Shown in pieces: positions 34,345 to 45,618 of a stretch of 64,000 nucleotides of DNA. The notes under the pieces are model-generated. The model was not told the DNA's origin. It searched no databases and saw only the letters and a program-made list of their open reading frames with translations. The DNA lies in NCBI RefSeq assembly GCF_003573695.1, contig NC_039359.1:188688813-188752812 (forward strand). The letters run 5' to 3'. The translations under genes were made by a program, and so were the position numbers. Numbering within the stretch: the first letter of the stretch is position 1; every line of letters starts with the position of its first letter. The DNA comes from Papaver somniferum. Lineage: Eukaryota; Streptophyta; Magnoliopsida; Ranunculales; Papaveraceae.

Positions 34345-34806
34345 TAGGCCTGTCAATGGAAGAATATCCGCCGGATATTTAGAAATCCGATATCCGACAT
34401 GTTAAGCACTACCGGATATTCGATATCCGATAATATCCTATAGGATATCAAAATCTGATATCGATTCCGATAGGCTAAGCTGTCGGATATCCGATAAATA
34501 TCCGATAGTATCCGGTTATAACAAAAAAGTTTAAAAACCCTTGTAAAACATTTTCATAATTGACACTTATGGGATATTTATCCGACAATATCCGATAATA
34601 GACTCGAAATTAGGATAAATTACAAATAAGTTCCTATACTATCGGATATTAACATTTCGGATGGGGTCTAATCCGTTTCCGATATGTTAAGGAAGAAATA
34701 TCCGATAAAATATCTGATCCGATATCCGATAAAACGGATAAAATCCTATAGGATCTCGAATACTCGGAAACGGATACCGGATATCGGACAAATATTGACA
34801 GGCCTA
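34345..34806. mobile_element. hAT-type MITE (462 bp)
   Basis: Terminal inverted repeats TAGGCCTGTCAAT and ATTGACAGGCCTA, flanked by a perfect 8-bp duplication ccagaaaa (34337-34344 and 34807-34814). The TSD length and TAGG-type ends fit the hAT superfamily. The interior consists of short degenerate words around GGATATCCGATA, many palindromic, with no transposase. Inserted in gag of E. Confidence 0.88.
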
Positions 34807-35249
34807 CCAGAAAAGGATATTCTCAACATCAAGCATGTTCTAACTGTCATTGCTAAGGTTGAGAATCCTGATTTAAAAAACCTCATCAATTTTCTTTATC
34901 TCAAGAAATATCACTTGATAAGAATATTTGAGGGTCTTGATTGCAAAAGTCTAATCAAAAAATCTGAGGTTCAAGAATGCTCTGAAGAGGTAGATAGTCT
35001 CCAAAAGAAGTTAGATGAACATATCCAGATTAACTCTGATCTTGTTGCAGAAATTCCCAAACTTAAGGATTTCAAACCAGTAAAATCTCCTTCAATGGGT
35101 TCGATTAATTTCTCTAATTCCTTGTTAAAGAATTGTCGTAAGACAGACGATAAACGAGGCCTAGGCTTTGTGAAACCTGTTCGTGCTCAGAATTCTTCGA
35201 ACAACATTAATGATGTTGTGACTTGTTTGTTTTGTGGTTCTTGTAATCA

Positions 35250-35254
35250 CTTCC
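35250..35254. other. Left TSD of element G
   Basis: cttcc. The second copy is at 39986-39990. The site falls inside the Phe-Gln codons of E's zinc knuckle, and removing G restores the frame (HFQHSC). Confidence 0.9.
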
Positions 35255-35417
35255 TGATAAGCATGTAAATGATACATTTTATACCCATATTTATATTAGC
35301 TAAGATACAATATTTTAGTTTCTAATATTATTTTAATGCTTTTGTAGAAAGTACAAGTGAATTCGATCATCCAGCGAATAAACAGCAAAATGTGAGACTT
35401 AATGGTGTTTGCGACGA

Positions 35418-35765
35418 GAATTGCAAAATGTGGTTGGCCTGGTATTTCCATATATCAGCAACCACAATGATGAAATGTGGTTGGCCTGGTATTTCCATAT
35501 ATCAGCAATCACAATGAAGAAACGTGGTTGTCCTGGTATTTCCATGTATCGGCAACCACAATGATGAAATGGGGTTGGCCTGGTATTTTCATGTATCAGC
35601 AACCACAATGATCAAATATGTTGGCATGGTGTTTCTATATATCAGCAGCACTTATCTGGCCTGGTATTTCTATATATCAGCAGCACTTATTATGATGGCC
35701 TGGTATCTCTATATATCAGCATCACTTATTATGTTGGCCCGGTATCTCCATATATATCAGCAACA
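35418..35765 (+). repeat. Array with units of about 45 bp in LTR G
   Basis: Seven to eight units of GGCCTGGTATTTCCATATAT followed by CAGCAACCACAATGATG. Units shorten towards the 3' side. The partner array is at 38397-38735 in the other LTR. Confidence 0.85.
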
Positions 35766-35993
35766 TAGAATTATTTCACAGTCAATGTCACAATGGGCAG
35801 ACAAGTTTTAATTTTCTCTTCAATTAATGCATGGTGAAGCGAGTCGACATCAACACACTAATGCCACCTAATATTGGTTAAGAGTGACTTTATTATTGTT
35901 AGCATAAGAATGGAAGAATATCACCTCCATGACCACGTGCAAATGAAGAAAAAGGAAATATTAACATATCTTGTCCTTACATAAGTTCTCTTG

Positions 35994-35994
<1 letters not shown>

Positions 35995-36056
<62 letters not shown>
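35995..36056. repeat. (TA)n microsatellite
   Basis: Thirty-one TA dinucleotides in the 5' LTR of G. The 3' LTR has about fourteen at the same place (38963-38990), so the tract changed length after insertion. Confidence 0.95.
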
Positions 36057-36059
<3 letters not shown>

Positions 36060-37054
36060 AATCTGAAGGAATGTTTGAGACCAAATGACGTCATTTGGTC
36101 TAATACAATTAAGGTGGGCCCAGCACATGCAAGAAAATATCATGCTTTTTAAATGAAATTAATTCATTTCCCTGGTGGTTTCATATTCTATGGAAAGTGG
36201 AGATTCGCTGATACTTTACAATGTTTCGTCATATTATGACAGGCGGCACAGTATTATTGGGCGGATTATATTTCATGACATGTGGCAGACTTCTATTGGG
36301 AGGTGATGTGGCGACGACGTGAATTCATCTGTGGGCTATATTTATGTGTTGTTTCAAAATGAAAATGGGAGGCACCCGGCCACAGTGCCGCAACAAAGGA
36401 AGGGTTTTGAAGTTTTGTTTTCGATTCTTCATTTTTCATTAGCTAGAGTTTAATTTTAATATGTTTATGGCTTTTGAGAAAGCCATTTCTAGCTAGTGTT
36501 ATGTTAGGGTTTAGATAGAAACCAATAAATTGTGTAAACTCTATATTTATATGCTCAATAATGATTTGAATGACTAGTAGTTTTCTTCATATAGCTTGGT
36601 ATTTCATTGTTCATGTGATTTCATTGATTATTTATGCTTTTCAATTGATATGGCGTGCTTTGGTTAAATCCCTTGACGTGATACGCTTTAGGATTGATAG
36701 GTAATGCTTTAGAATCGCTATCCATGAAGCGAAGAAAACTATAGCGGAGAAACAATTTGAAAATGCGTGGAATTTATTTTTAACGAATAGTAGAATTTGC
36801 ATAATTAATTGGTGGAAACCGAAAACCCTAATAACCCACACTCATTTTTTTTATCTTTAAATTATTTATCATTTCATTTTGTTCCGAATTTCTAAAAATC
36901 CTTAAAACATTATCTTGTTGATTACTTAATTTTTGGTATTAGTTGGTAGAGTATTTCACACTCCTCGTGGGAACGACCTGTACTTTCCATTGTCTACTAG
37001 TTAGACGTTGTGCACTTGCAGTATATTATTGTAGGTTTCCGATCCTATCAAGTT

Positions 37055-37074
37055 TTTGGCGCCGCTGCCGGGGA
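37055..37074 (+). other. Primer binding site of element G
   Basis: TTTGGCGCCGCTGCCGGGGA, four bases after the LTR end, of the tRNA-Asp type used by Athila-like elements. The same sequence occurs on the minus strand in H near 52702-52721. Confidence 0.8.
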
Positions 37075-37278
37075 GTGGTTGCAAAATACTCTCTAGTTGA
37101 TATCATTGTATATAGTTTATTTTTATTTTATTTTAGTTTTAGTTTTTGTACATAATTTATTTTTCTTTTTCTTTTAGATTTTTTTTAGTTTCTTTTTACG
37201 CAGTTTGTTTGATTTTTTTTTAGGTACCTTAGTGATTGAAGTGCTGCAATTGAAACCAGTAGTGGGAAAAAAGAAAGT

Positions 37279-37920
37279 ATGCACTCTCAAAGCTTTTTCA
37301 AGAGCGACTTGGAAGATCCATTAGAGGTTTTCTTAGCTCATTTTGGGTATGATTTTGATGATGATAGTGTTATTTGTGAAGTCAATGCTTTGTTAGACTC
37401 CACATCGCTGCTAGACACTAATAAATGGAAGCCCAAACTAGAACCTCTAGTTTTTTCTGATTCTCGACTAGTTCCATCAGTCGAGAATGCTCCTACCTTG
37501 ACCCATAAGCCATTAAGTTCTGAATTTTTTCGTCTTGATGATATTCATAATGAAACCGTTTTAGATGATAATGGGTCTAATATTGCTCCATTGAGGCTTT
37601 GTTCAGCGAGTGAATTTGAAAAAATATCAGTCGTGGAAGTTATTTACGTTGACTTCGAACCAGATTTAGGGAGTACAATAACTGTTCAATTCTTTAGACA
37701 ATCTTTAGTAATCATCTGCGAACCTGATTTACTTCATATTCAAGGTTCGAATTATGCTTTAAATAAGATTGAATTCAGTTTTATCTCTCTGGTTATTAAT
37801 CTTTCTTACTGTAGGTTCATGTTTTCAACTAATCAGATTAGTTGGGTTGATCCCCAACTCTTCAGGCTTTATATATATAATTCGCAGCTTACCTTGGGGT
37901 ACCAACCCCACATTTTTTGA
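37279..37920 (+). CDS. 213-residue ORF of element G, pol-linker-like
   Basis: The only open frame in G: ATG at 37279 to TGA at 37918. The N-terminal half contains DPLEVFLAHFGYDFDDD, VNALLDSTSLLDTNKWKPKL and PTLTHKPL. These resemble, from memory, the linker that precedes reverse transcriptase in Athila-like polyproteins; the comparable spot in H reads YPKLELKPLPSHLK at about 50100. The C-terminal half (LRLCSASEFEKISVVEVIYV onward) I do not recognise. Uninterrupted although the element is non-autonomous. No zinc finger, protease or polymerase motif. It could be a relic or a short protein kept for packaging. Confidence 0.5.
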   Translation: MHSQSFFKSDLEDPLEVFLAHFGYDFDDDSVICEVNALLDSTSLLDTNKWKPKLEPLVFSDSRLVPSVENAPTLTHKPLSSEFFRLDDIHNETVLDDNGSNIAPLRLCSASEFEKISVVEVIYVDFEPDLGSTITVQFFRQSLVIICEPDLLHIQGSNYALNKIEFSFISLVINLSYCRFMFSTNQISWVDPQLFRLYIYNSQLTLGYQPHIF

Positions 37921-38219
37921 GAACGTGCTACTGGAAACAAACAAATTTCGCTCCATGGGAGTCAACCCATCAGATTTGTTCCCTGCAGTCTATCTTTTAT
38001 TTCTAGTTCTTTAGTTTTTGCATATGTATTTTAGAATTTCCCACCTTAATTTCTACGTTGGATGACTCAATTAGATTGAGTACAATGTAATGTTTAAGTG
38101 TGGGAGAGTGGCTCTTTTGTTAGGATTTTTCTTTAAAAAAATAATAAAAAATAAATAAAATCTATTGCATAATATCTCTGTTTTGCTCGAGGACTAGCAA
38201 AATATAAGTGTGGGGGTGT
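37921..38219 (+). other. Element G 3' internal region and PPT
   Basis: Non-coding AT-rich stretch ending in CTCGAGGACTAGC and AAGTGTGGGGGTGT, the PPT directly before the 3' LTR. The same CTCGAGGACTAGCAAAAT-type context appears inverted next to H's PPT (45629-45655). Confidence 0.75.
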
Positions 38220-38962
38220 TGATAAGCATGTAAATGCTACATTTTATCCCATATTTATATTAGCTAAGATACAATATTTTAGTTTCTAATACTATTTTAG
38301 TGTTGTTGTAGAAAGTACAAGTGAATTCGATTATCCAGCGAATAAACAGCAAAATGTGAGACTTAATGGTGTTTGCGACGAAAATTGCAAAATGTGGTTG
38401 GCCTGGTCTTTCCATATATCAGCAACCACAATGATGAAATGTGGTTGTCCTGGTATTTCCATATATCAGCAATCACAATGATGAAACGTGTTTAGCCTGG
38501 TATTTCCATGTATCGGCAACCACAATGATGAAATGGGGTTGGCCTGGTATTTCCATGTATCAACAACCACAATGATCAAATATGTTGGCCTGGTATTCCT
38601 ATATATCAGCAACACTTATTATACTGGCCTGGTATTTCTATATATCAGCACCACTTATTATGATGGCCTGGTATCTCTATATATCAGCATCACTTATTAT
38701 GTTGGCCTGGTATCTCCATATATATCAACAACATAGAATTATTTCACAGCCGATGTCACAATGGGCAGACAAGTTTTAATTTGCTCTTCAATTAATGCAT
38801 GGTGAAGCGAGTCGACATCAACACACTAATGCCACCTAAGATTGGTCAAGAGTTACTTTATTATTGTTAGCATAAGACTGGAAGAATATCACCTCCATGA
38901 CCACGTGCAAATGAAGAAAAAGGAAAGATTAACATATCTTGTCCTTACATAAGTTTTCTTGC

Positions 38963-38993
<31 letters not shown>

Positions 38994-39985
38994 AATCCGA
39001 AGGAATGTTTGAGACCAAATGACGTCATTTGTGCAAATACAATTAAGGTGGGCCCAGCACATGCAAGAAAATATCATGCTTTTTAAATGAAATTAATTCA
39101 TTTTCTTGGTGGTTTCATATACTATGGAAAGTTGAGATTCGCTGATACTTTACAATGTTTCGTCATATTATGACACGCGGCACAATATTATTGGGCGGAT
39201 TGTATTTCATGACATGTGGCAGACTTCTATTGGGAGGTGATATAGCGACGACGTGAATTCATCTGTGGGCTATATTTATGTGTTTTTTCAAAATGAAAAT
39301 GGGAGGGAACCCGGCCACAGTGCCGCAACAAAGGAAGGGTTTTGAAGTTTTGTTTTCGATTCTTCATTTTTCATTATCTAGAGTTTAATTTTAATATGTT
39401 TATGGCTTTTGAGAAAGCCATTTCTAGCTAGTGTTATGTTAGGTTTAGGTAGAAACCAATAAATTGTGTAAACTCTATATTTATATGCTCAATAATGATT
39501 TGAATGACTAGTAGTTTTCTTCATATAGATTGGTATTTTATTGTTCATGTGATTTCATTGATTATTTATGCTTTTCAACTGATATGGCGTGCTTTGGTTA
39601 AATCCCTTGACGTGATATGCTTTAGGATTGATAGGTAATGCTTTAGAATCGCTATCCATGAAGCGAAGAAAACTATAGCGGAGAAACAATATTTGAAAAT
39701 GCGTGGAATTTATTTTAACAAATAGTAGAATTTGCATAATTAATTGGTGGAAACCGAAAACCCTAATAACCCACACTCATTTTGTTTATCTTTAAATTAT
39801 TTATCATTTCATTTTGTTCCGAATTTCTAAAAATCCTTAAAACATTATCTTGTTGATTACTTAATTTTTGGTATTAGTTGGTAGAGTATTTCACACTCCT
39901 CGTGGGAACGACCTGTACTTTCCATTGTCTACTAGTTAGACGATGTGCACTTGCAGTATATTATTGTAGGTTTCTGAGCCTATCA
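38220..39985 (+). mobile_element. 3' LTR of element G (1766 bp)
   Basis: Matches 35255-37050 with few substitutions; the length difference is mainly the TA run. Ends GAGCCTATCA, followed by TSD cttcc. Confidence 0.9.
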
Positions 39986-39990
39986 CTTCC

Positions 39991-40691
39991 AACATTCATG
40001 CTTATCTTTTAAGAAAAGATTAAAAGTTACGAGTGATCTTCATAAGAAAGCTTTACAATTTGTGTCTTCTATTAAAAGACAATCTGTACGAAAACCGAAC
40101 TTGGTTAGTAGCACTAGCATGGGAGATTTTGCTCTAAAATTAACATCACCCTTTCAATGGTTCCTTGCTAGCGGATGTAGCAGGCACATGACTGGAGACC
40201 TCTCATGGTTTATCAACATAAGCGACTTTGATGGTGGACCAGTAACTTTTGGAGATGGAAGTTTCTGCTACATAAGTAAGAAGGGGACGATCAAATTACC
40301 CGGTGTTCATGAAATACATGATGTCGTATTCGTTAAAGGTATGACTGATAATCTCCTTTCTATTAGCCAAATCTGCGACAAAGGCCATAAGGTTGTCTTC
40401 AATGCTAATGGATGTGACATTGTCGATAAATCTAGAAAAGTGATTTTTCAAGGATCACGTGGCAAAAATAATTGTTATCTTCTTGATACTCAGTTCAATA
40501 ATTGTTGCAATTTGACTAAGGTGGAATCTACACATCTCTGGCATGAGCGTTTTGGTCACATCAATTATCATCTTCTAACCAAGATCATTAACAAAGAACT
40601 TGTTAGATGCGTTCCCAAAATCAATGCCAAGGTTGAAGATGTATGTGGTGCCTGTCAAAAGGGTAAACAAACGAAATTTCCACACAAATAA
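39991..40691 (+). pseudogene. Element E protease and GAG-pre-integrase region
   Basis: After G the frame resumes with the zinc-knuckle end (QHSC), then a basic stretch (KKRLKVTSDLHKKALQF). The protease reads WFLASGCSRHMTG, where the family has D-S-G: the catalytic Asp is Ala. It continues with TFGDGSFCYISKKGTIKLPG and NLLSISQICDKGHKV. The integrase zinc-binding part follows (HLWHERFGHINYH, then C-x2-C in DVCGACQKGKQTKF). A stop after FPHK (40689-40691) separates it from the integrase core. A dead copia Pol segment. Confidence 0.85.
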
Positions 40692-40733
40692 TCTCGAGAT
40701 ATTCTCACCAAATCTTCACTTGATTTAATTCAT

Positions 40734-41363
40734 ATGGATCTCTTCGGTCCAACTCAACAGTCTACTGTGGCTGGGAAGAAATATGCTTTGGTTATGGTGG
40801 ATGATTACACCAGATTCACTTGGGTGGATTTTCTTGCTCACAAGAATGAAACTCTAAGTGAATTCAAGATTATTATGAATAGAATCCAGAATGAACAAGG
40901 TCGCAAACTAAAGAAAATTAGAATAAACCGTGACACTGAATTTAAAGACACCAAAATATTTGAATATTGTGATTCTCTGGGAATTATTCAACACTACTCA
41001 CCACCTATTACTCCACAAGCAAATGGAGTTGTATAAAGGAATAATAGAAACATTCAGGAAATGGAAAAGGTAATGCTCCATAACAAAAACTTACCGTTAA
41101 GGTTTTGGGGTGAGGCGGTCTTTACGGATTGCTACTTGATCAATCGTGTTTATCTACGGTCAAAGACCTTAAACACTCCCTATGAGTAGTGGTACAGTAA
41201 GAAACCCAACTTACACTATCTTAGAGTGTTCGGCAACAAGTGCTACATTCTAAAGGACCGTGAATAAAAAAAGAAATTTGATTCAAAAAGCGATGAAGGT
41301 ATTTTTCTTGGATATGCATCTGACGGTCATGGTTTCCGAATTTTTAATCTCAGAACCCAAGTC
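40734..41363 (+). pseudogene. Integrase core of element E
   Basis: Starts MDLFGPTQQSTVAGKKYALV with the first catalytic Asp, then VDDYTRFTWVDFLAHKNETL. The second catalytic position reads IRINRDTEF where copia integrases have S-D-x-G/T-x-E-F, so Asp is Asn. The third falls at PQANGVV-stop, where the Glu codon has become TAA (41034-41036). More stops follow in the C-terminal part (WGEAVFTDCYLINRV, GNKCYILKDRE). The enzyme cannot be active. Confidence 0.85.
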
Positions 41364-42413
41364 ATGATGGAATCTGCTAATGTTATTATTGATGATTTAA
41401 GCAATTTTCATCATGATGACTCTTCTGCTAAATTGCCTCCTACCGAGACAATTGAGAATGTCAAAGAAACGTCAGAATCAGTAGACGTTGTTCCAACGGT
41501 TGCTGATCCGGAAGTTTCCAGTGATGAGGAGAAAAGTTCTAGTCAAGCCATTCTTGTTGAACAAGAACGTGTTCCTCCACGACATCTTTGGGTTCAAAGG
41601 AATCATGATACCAATAATATCATTGTGGGAAGGGAATCTACTGCTGAGACGAGAGGTCAACTTCAAAACATTTGTAATTTTGGTTGTTATCTGTCGCAAG
41701 TAGAACCTAGAAATATTGATGAAGCTCGTAGAGATACCCATTGGGTGAATACTATGCATGAAGAGTTAAATCAATTTCAAAGACAAGACGTATGGGAACT
41801 CGTACCTTGTCTACCCAATATCAATATTGTTGGAACCAAATGGATATTCAAGAACAAGTCTGATGAGTTTGGCACCATTGTCAGAAACAAATCTAGACTT
41901 GTCGCTCAAGGATATTCACAGATTGAAGGAATCGACTTTGACGAAACCTTTGCTCCTGTGGCACGCCTCGAGTCCATTCAATTGTTATTAGCTCATGCTT
42001 GTTTTCTTAAGGTTAAGTTCTTTCAAATGGACATAAAATCCGCTTTCCTAAATGGGAATTTAAAGGAAGAAGTCTATGTCGCTCAACCTAAGGGATTCGA
42101 AAACCCTAATTTTCCTGATCATGTCCTTAAACCCAACAAGGCATTGTATGTATTTAAACAAGCACCTCGTTCCTGGTTCAAAAAACTAACTACTTCTCTT
42201 CTTAGGAAAGGTTTTTCGAGAGGCGGAGCTGATAAAAATTTGTTTACCAAGTGGAGTGGAAAAGATGTTGTGATTTCTTAAGTTTTATGTAGATGTTATC
42301 ATCTACGGATCAACATCTAAAAAACTTGCAAAATATTTTCAAGTCTCTCTTGGTAATGAGTTTGAAATGAGCAATGTTGGTGAATTAAAATTCTTTTTGG
42401 GTTTACAAATTCA
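41364..42413 (+). pseudogene. Reverse transcriptase of element E (first part)
   Basis: An open frame of 305 residues begins at 41364. The RT motifs are VPCLPNINIVGTKWIFKNK, KSRLVAQGYSQIEGIDF, ETFAPVARLESIQLLLAHA, FQMDIKSAFLNGNLKEEVYV and QAPRSWFKKL. After a frame break near 42280 the active-site box reads FYVDVIIYGST, where the family has YVDD, so the second Asp is Val. It continues VGELKFFLGLQIH to 42413, where element H is inserted. The remainder is at 55905. Confidence 0.87.
42409..42413. other. Left TSD of element H
   Basis: attca; the right copy is at 55905-55909. Joining the flanks restores the RT reading GLQIH...DGIYLSQKKYSK. Confidence 0.9.
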
Positions 42414-45400
42414 TGATCGCCATCATATGCGTCAAAAATAATTTAACTTTCCTACAGTATATGATAAGAAAGAGTTCGTTTCCACAGAGAGGCAATTGTA
42501 GTTATTATGTATTCAATTTCCTAAGTCACCAATTGGGGGGATTTCTTATTTTATGTAAACAATAGAAGTAAATCAAAATCAAAGTAAATTGGAGAAATAA
42601 TCATGAAAGAAAGATATTGGTCAAGGAATTCATCTTCAATCTTAAACATGTGCTTGCATACATGATTAGAATTAAAATTTAATCTCTTTATCATCAAAAT
42701 CCTAGAGTATCAAGAGAGCAAGATATTCCATTAATTTCCTAAGTTCATCAACACACACATTAAAGTTGCGTATGTGAATTCTACCTAAAGAATAACCTAA
42801 CGCCTTGCGCTAATTAAGTTCAATTCCTATGAGCATTAATTTTTGGAAATAGGATAATTAATGCAATTGTCATACATTGCGCGTGACAATTCGGACAATG
42901 GTCAAACTCTACATATGATCACAAGAGTGTATCACTACAAACCGTGATCAAATCATGCTACTTGTATTCGTAGTTATCGCTCGATGAAAAACCCTAAATT
43001 AGTTGTGGAAAAGGATGTAAGTTCAATTAATTGGCCACTTAACTAAACAATCATCTAAATCCTATCACAATACATCAATCATGTGATTATTAAAAAAAGT
43101 AGAGATTTGAACGATAATCAAGAGAGAAAACTAATGCATTGATCAAGCACAAGTTGTAGATATATGACTACATCCTTAACCAATAATATTAAATTAGATA
43201 CTCATAGATATGGAGTTCATCATAATCAATAATCCAATAAAGAAGATGAAAAATATAAACGAAAGCAAACCCTAGTTGCGGCTATCTCCAAGAGCTCCAA
43301 GTAGAAAATACGTGATATCCCAAAAGTTGTAGAAGTCTTCTTTTATAATCCTTTGCTTTCCAAAACTAGGTCAAGTCTTCAAAGAGTCCGATAGAGAAGT
43401 CCATCAAGCCATGTGTGGGAAATCCCATGTGAGAATTTGTCCCAAAAGTGGTCGCCGTAAAACTGGGTTCACCGCCGGAAGTTGGCCGGGAAGTAGTTCA
43501 GGTGACCGGCAAAGTCCACCCGGTCACCGGTCAAACATGAAGTCAACTCAGTCAATGTCACTAAGTCTGAGGCTAAGTCAAGGAAACTCAGCTGAGTCAG
43601 AGTTTAACTGATCTTAATAAGATCTAGGCCAAGGTTGTTTCCATTTTGCACAGGCCTACGCTATCTTGCATGACCCCTATCCTCTGTGTTGCACCATTGT
43701 GGTGCATCGCAACTCAGCCCCTTTGTTTGTATTTTAACAGCACCAACACCTCCACTATATTCTACAGTTCAAACTTCCACGAACCCATTAGCTCATATTC
43801 CTGCAGCTTCTTCTCAGGTTCTTCTTGCAGCTGCACAATCAACTACCACTGCCATAAACCACATGAACTGCAGCTCTACCAATTCTTGTTCAGTTCCAAC
43901 TCCACCTACCATCTGCATCTCATGCCTAAAATACCACAGTACCAACGAACCCCTGTTCTCATCCGTCTAGCTTACTGCAATTCTATTTACAGCTCCATGT
44001 TTCTATTCCCAGCATCATAGCATCATGTCTCCTCAGCTCAACATCTACATCACTGCATTATTGCAGCTTCAAATCTCCACCTGCAATATCAGAACTTCAA
44101 CTGCAATCCAACTACCATTCCCCCAGGCATTTGCTCTAGCTTTAACTCAATCAAAACCCACTGCCATTTCGGCTCGAGCAACAACACCATCAGTTTGCAG
44201 TTCATATCATTTCAGTTGCAGCAACATCAGCTAGCCAGTTGCACCCATTCGCTCAGCTCACAACTACTGCAACAGACCCATTTCAGTTCGATACCACCAA
44301 TCTCTCTTTTGGAAGCAACACATTCTCATACTAGTCACTGCAATCCAACAACAGAACCAACTTGCTTGCCATATGTAGATGTACTGTAACCTGCAATTTC
44401 ACCTCTATCTACATTCAAAAACTCCAGCAGCAAGCCTACACAACTCCCACCTGCTCATTCACTTCTATTGCAACAAAATCAGCATCACACCATCAGTTCC
44501 TTGTTTCAGCCAACTCCATACTAGCACATCCACCTATTCCATTTTTTTCCTACAATCTCAGCTCCATGGCAATCACCAAAACCACATGCCCAAAGTCACC
44601 ACCAACTTCACCATCAGTTCCATTTCAATACCACCTTGATCTCAGCTACACAACCAGACCCATCTCTTGTTGCTTCTCGATCTGAAATTCATCATTACCA
44701 TGAACATCAACAGAAACCCTAATCAATTGCGGCCATAACATTACAAATTTAATGTTCAAACCCATGAATTCACTGAAACAACAAACACTAACTTCTCAAC
44801 ACCCAATTCACACAAAACCTCATTATTTCTGTTGCTCAAGAATACCAACATCGAGTCATCTTCTGATTCATACCGGTTTCATTAATTGATTCGAATATTT
44901 AACATAGCTCTGCATATTAATGCAGCAGCTTGTTCTTCATGTTCCTCAAATACTCTCATCTGGATTCTACCTCAACACTCTATAAAATTAAGAATCAACC
45001 TAAACCCCATCTCCTTATACAGTGATTAGACCACCAGCAGTATCGATTCATTGTGTTCTTAAAACCCTAACTTCCATCGATTTCAACAGAAACATCATTA
45101 TCTTCTCACTCTGATCTCTACCAGTCATCAGCAATTCAAATTCTTCTCTGGTTCACAAATTCGACCAACATCTCAGCTAATTCCTCTTCCATCTTCCAGA
45201 TTTACACTCTCCTCATTAGACTCATCCGCACACTCCTCTGAGTTAGAAGAAAAATTATTGAGAAATGAATTCTCTTCTGAATTCTAGGGTGTGGTGATGA
45301 GTAAAACTGATATAGGCACCAGCTTTCGGATGAGGGCCACATATTGATATTTGGCTTGTCAGTTTCAGCAAACTGACTTCCTAATCTGTTTCTTAGCTCA

Positions 45401-45618
45401 ACTGTCAATCGCGGGGAACTGACAGCTCATTATTCGCCTGCGACTTGATCTTTCTGCTCCTTTCCGCTCCAAATGAACGGTTTCTTCTTATTTTGCTCAT
45501 AATGACTCCACTACACCTAATAAACTCAAAATCAAACATAAAAGACACAATTCACAAAGACAAAAGCAAAGAAAGCATAAATACTAGATATAAAATTAGG
45601 TGTTTTAGACATCTATCA
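42414..45618 (-). mobile_element. 3' LTR of element H (3205 bp)
   Basis: Aligns with 52724-55904. On the plus strand it runs from TGATCGCCATCATATGCG to ACATCTATCA. It contains long CAGCTCCA/CAACTACC-rich stretches (43640-44700) with many accidental open frames; none is shared in frame with the other LTR over its length. Confidence 0.9.

Larger units (their letters stand above)
34304..35254 (+). pseudogene. Gag of element E, interrupted by a MITE and by element G
   Basis: Starts at ATG 34304 or 34307 (MMGNIVSKNTSPE), is split by the MITE, and resumes in the same frame at 34807 (EKDILNIKHVLTVIAK). A Lys-rich coiled-coil stretch (EVDSLQKKLDEHIQINSDL) follows. It ends at CLFCGSCNHF, the first half of a C-x2-C-x4-H-x4-C zinc knuckle. 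The second half (QHSC) is at 39991, beyond element G. Gag is short: I see no large central capsid domain, so a deletion before the insertions is likely. The open frame drawn from 34684 begins inside the MITE and is misleading. Confidence 0.65.
35255..37050 (+). mobile_element. 5' LTR of element G (1796 bp)
   Basis: Starts TGATAAGCATGTAAATG and ends GATCCTATCA before the primer site. Contains the GGCCTGGTATTTCCATATAT array (35418-35765) and a 62-base TA run (35995-36056). Confidence 0.9.
35255..39985 (+). mobile_element. Element G: 4.7-kb non-autonomous gypsy-type LTR element
   Basis: Two nearly identical LTRs (35255-37050 and 38220-39985, TGATAAGCATG...CCTATCA), TSD cttcc, primer site TTTGGCGCCGCTGCCGGGGA, and PPT AAGTGTGGGGGTGT before the 3' LTR. 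The internal region is only 1169 bases with one 213-residue frame and no polymerase domains. The primer site and PPT are of the Athila type, as in element H, so an Athila-like partner could mobilise it. Confidence 0.9.

Noticed and set aside
34684..35268. A gag start at 34684
   Set aside because: The first 41 codons are MITE sequence. The real gag frame enters at 34304 and resumes at 34807.
41478..41759. 93-residue minus frame
   Set aside because: Shadow of the copia RT frame on the plus strand.
43646..44685. Several Ser/Thr/Pro-rich plus-strand frames
   Set aside because: Inside the H LTR. The partner LTR at 54000-55020 breaks the same frames; composition follows a CAGCTCCA-rich low-complexity tract.
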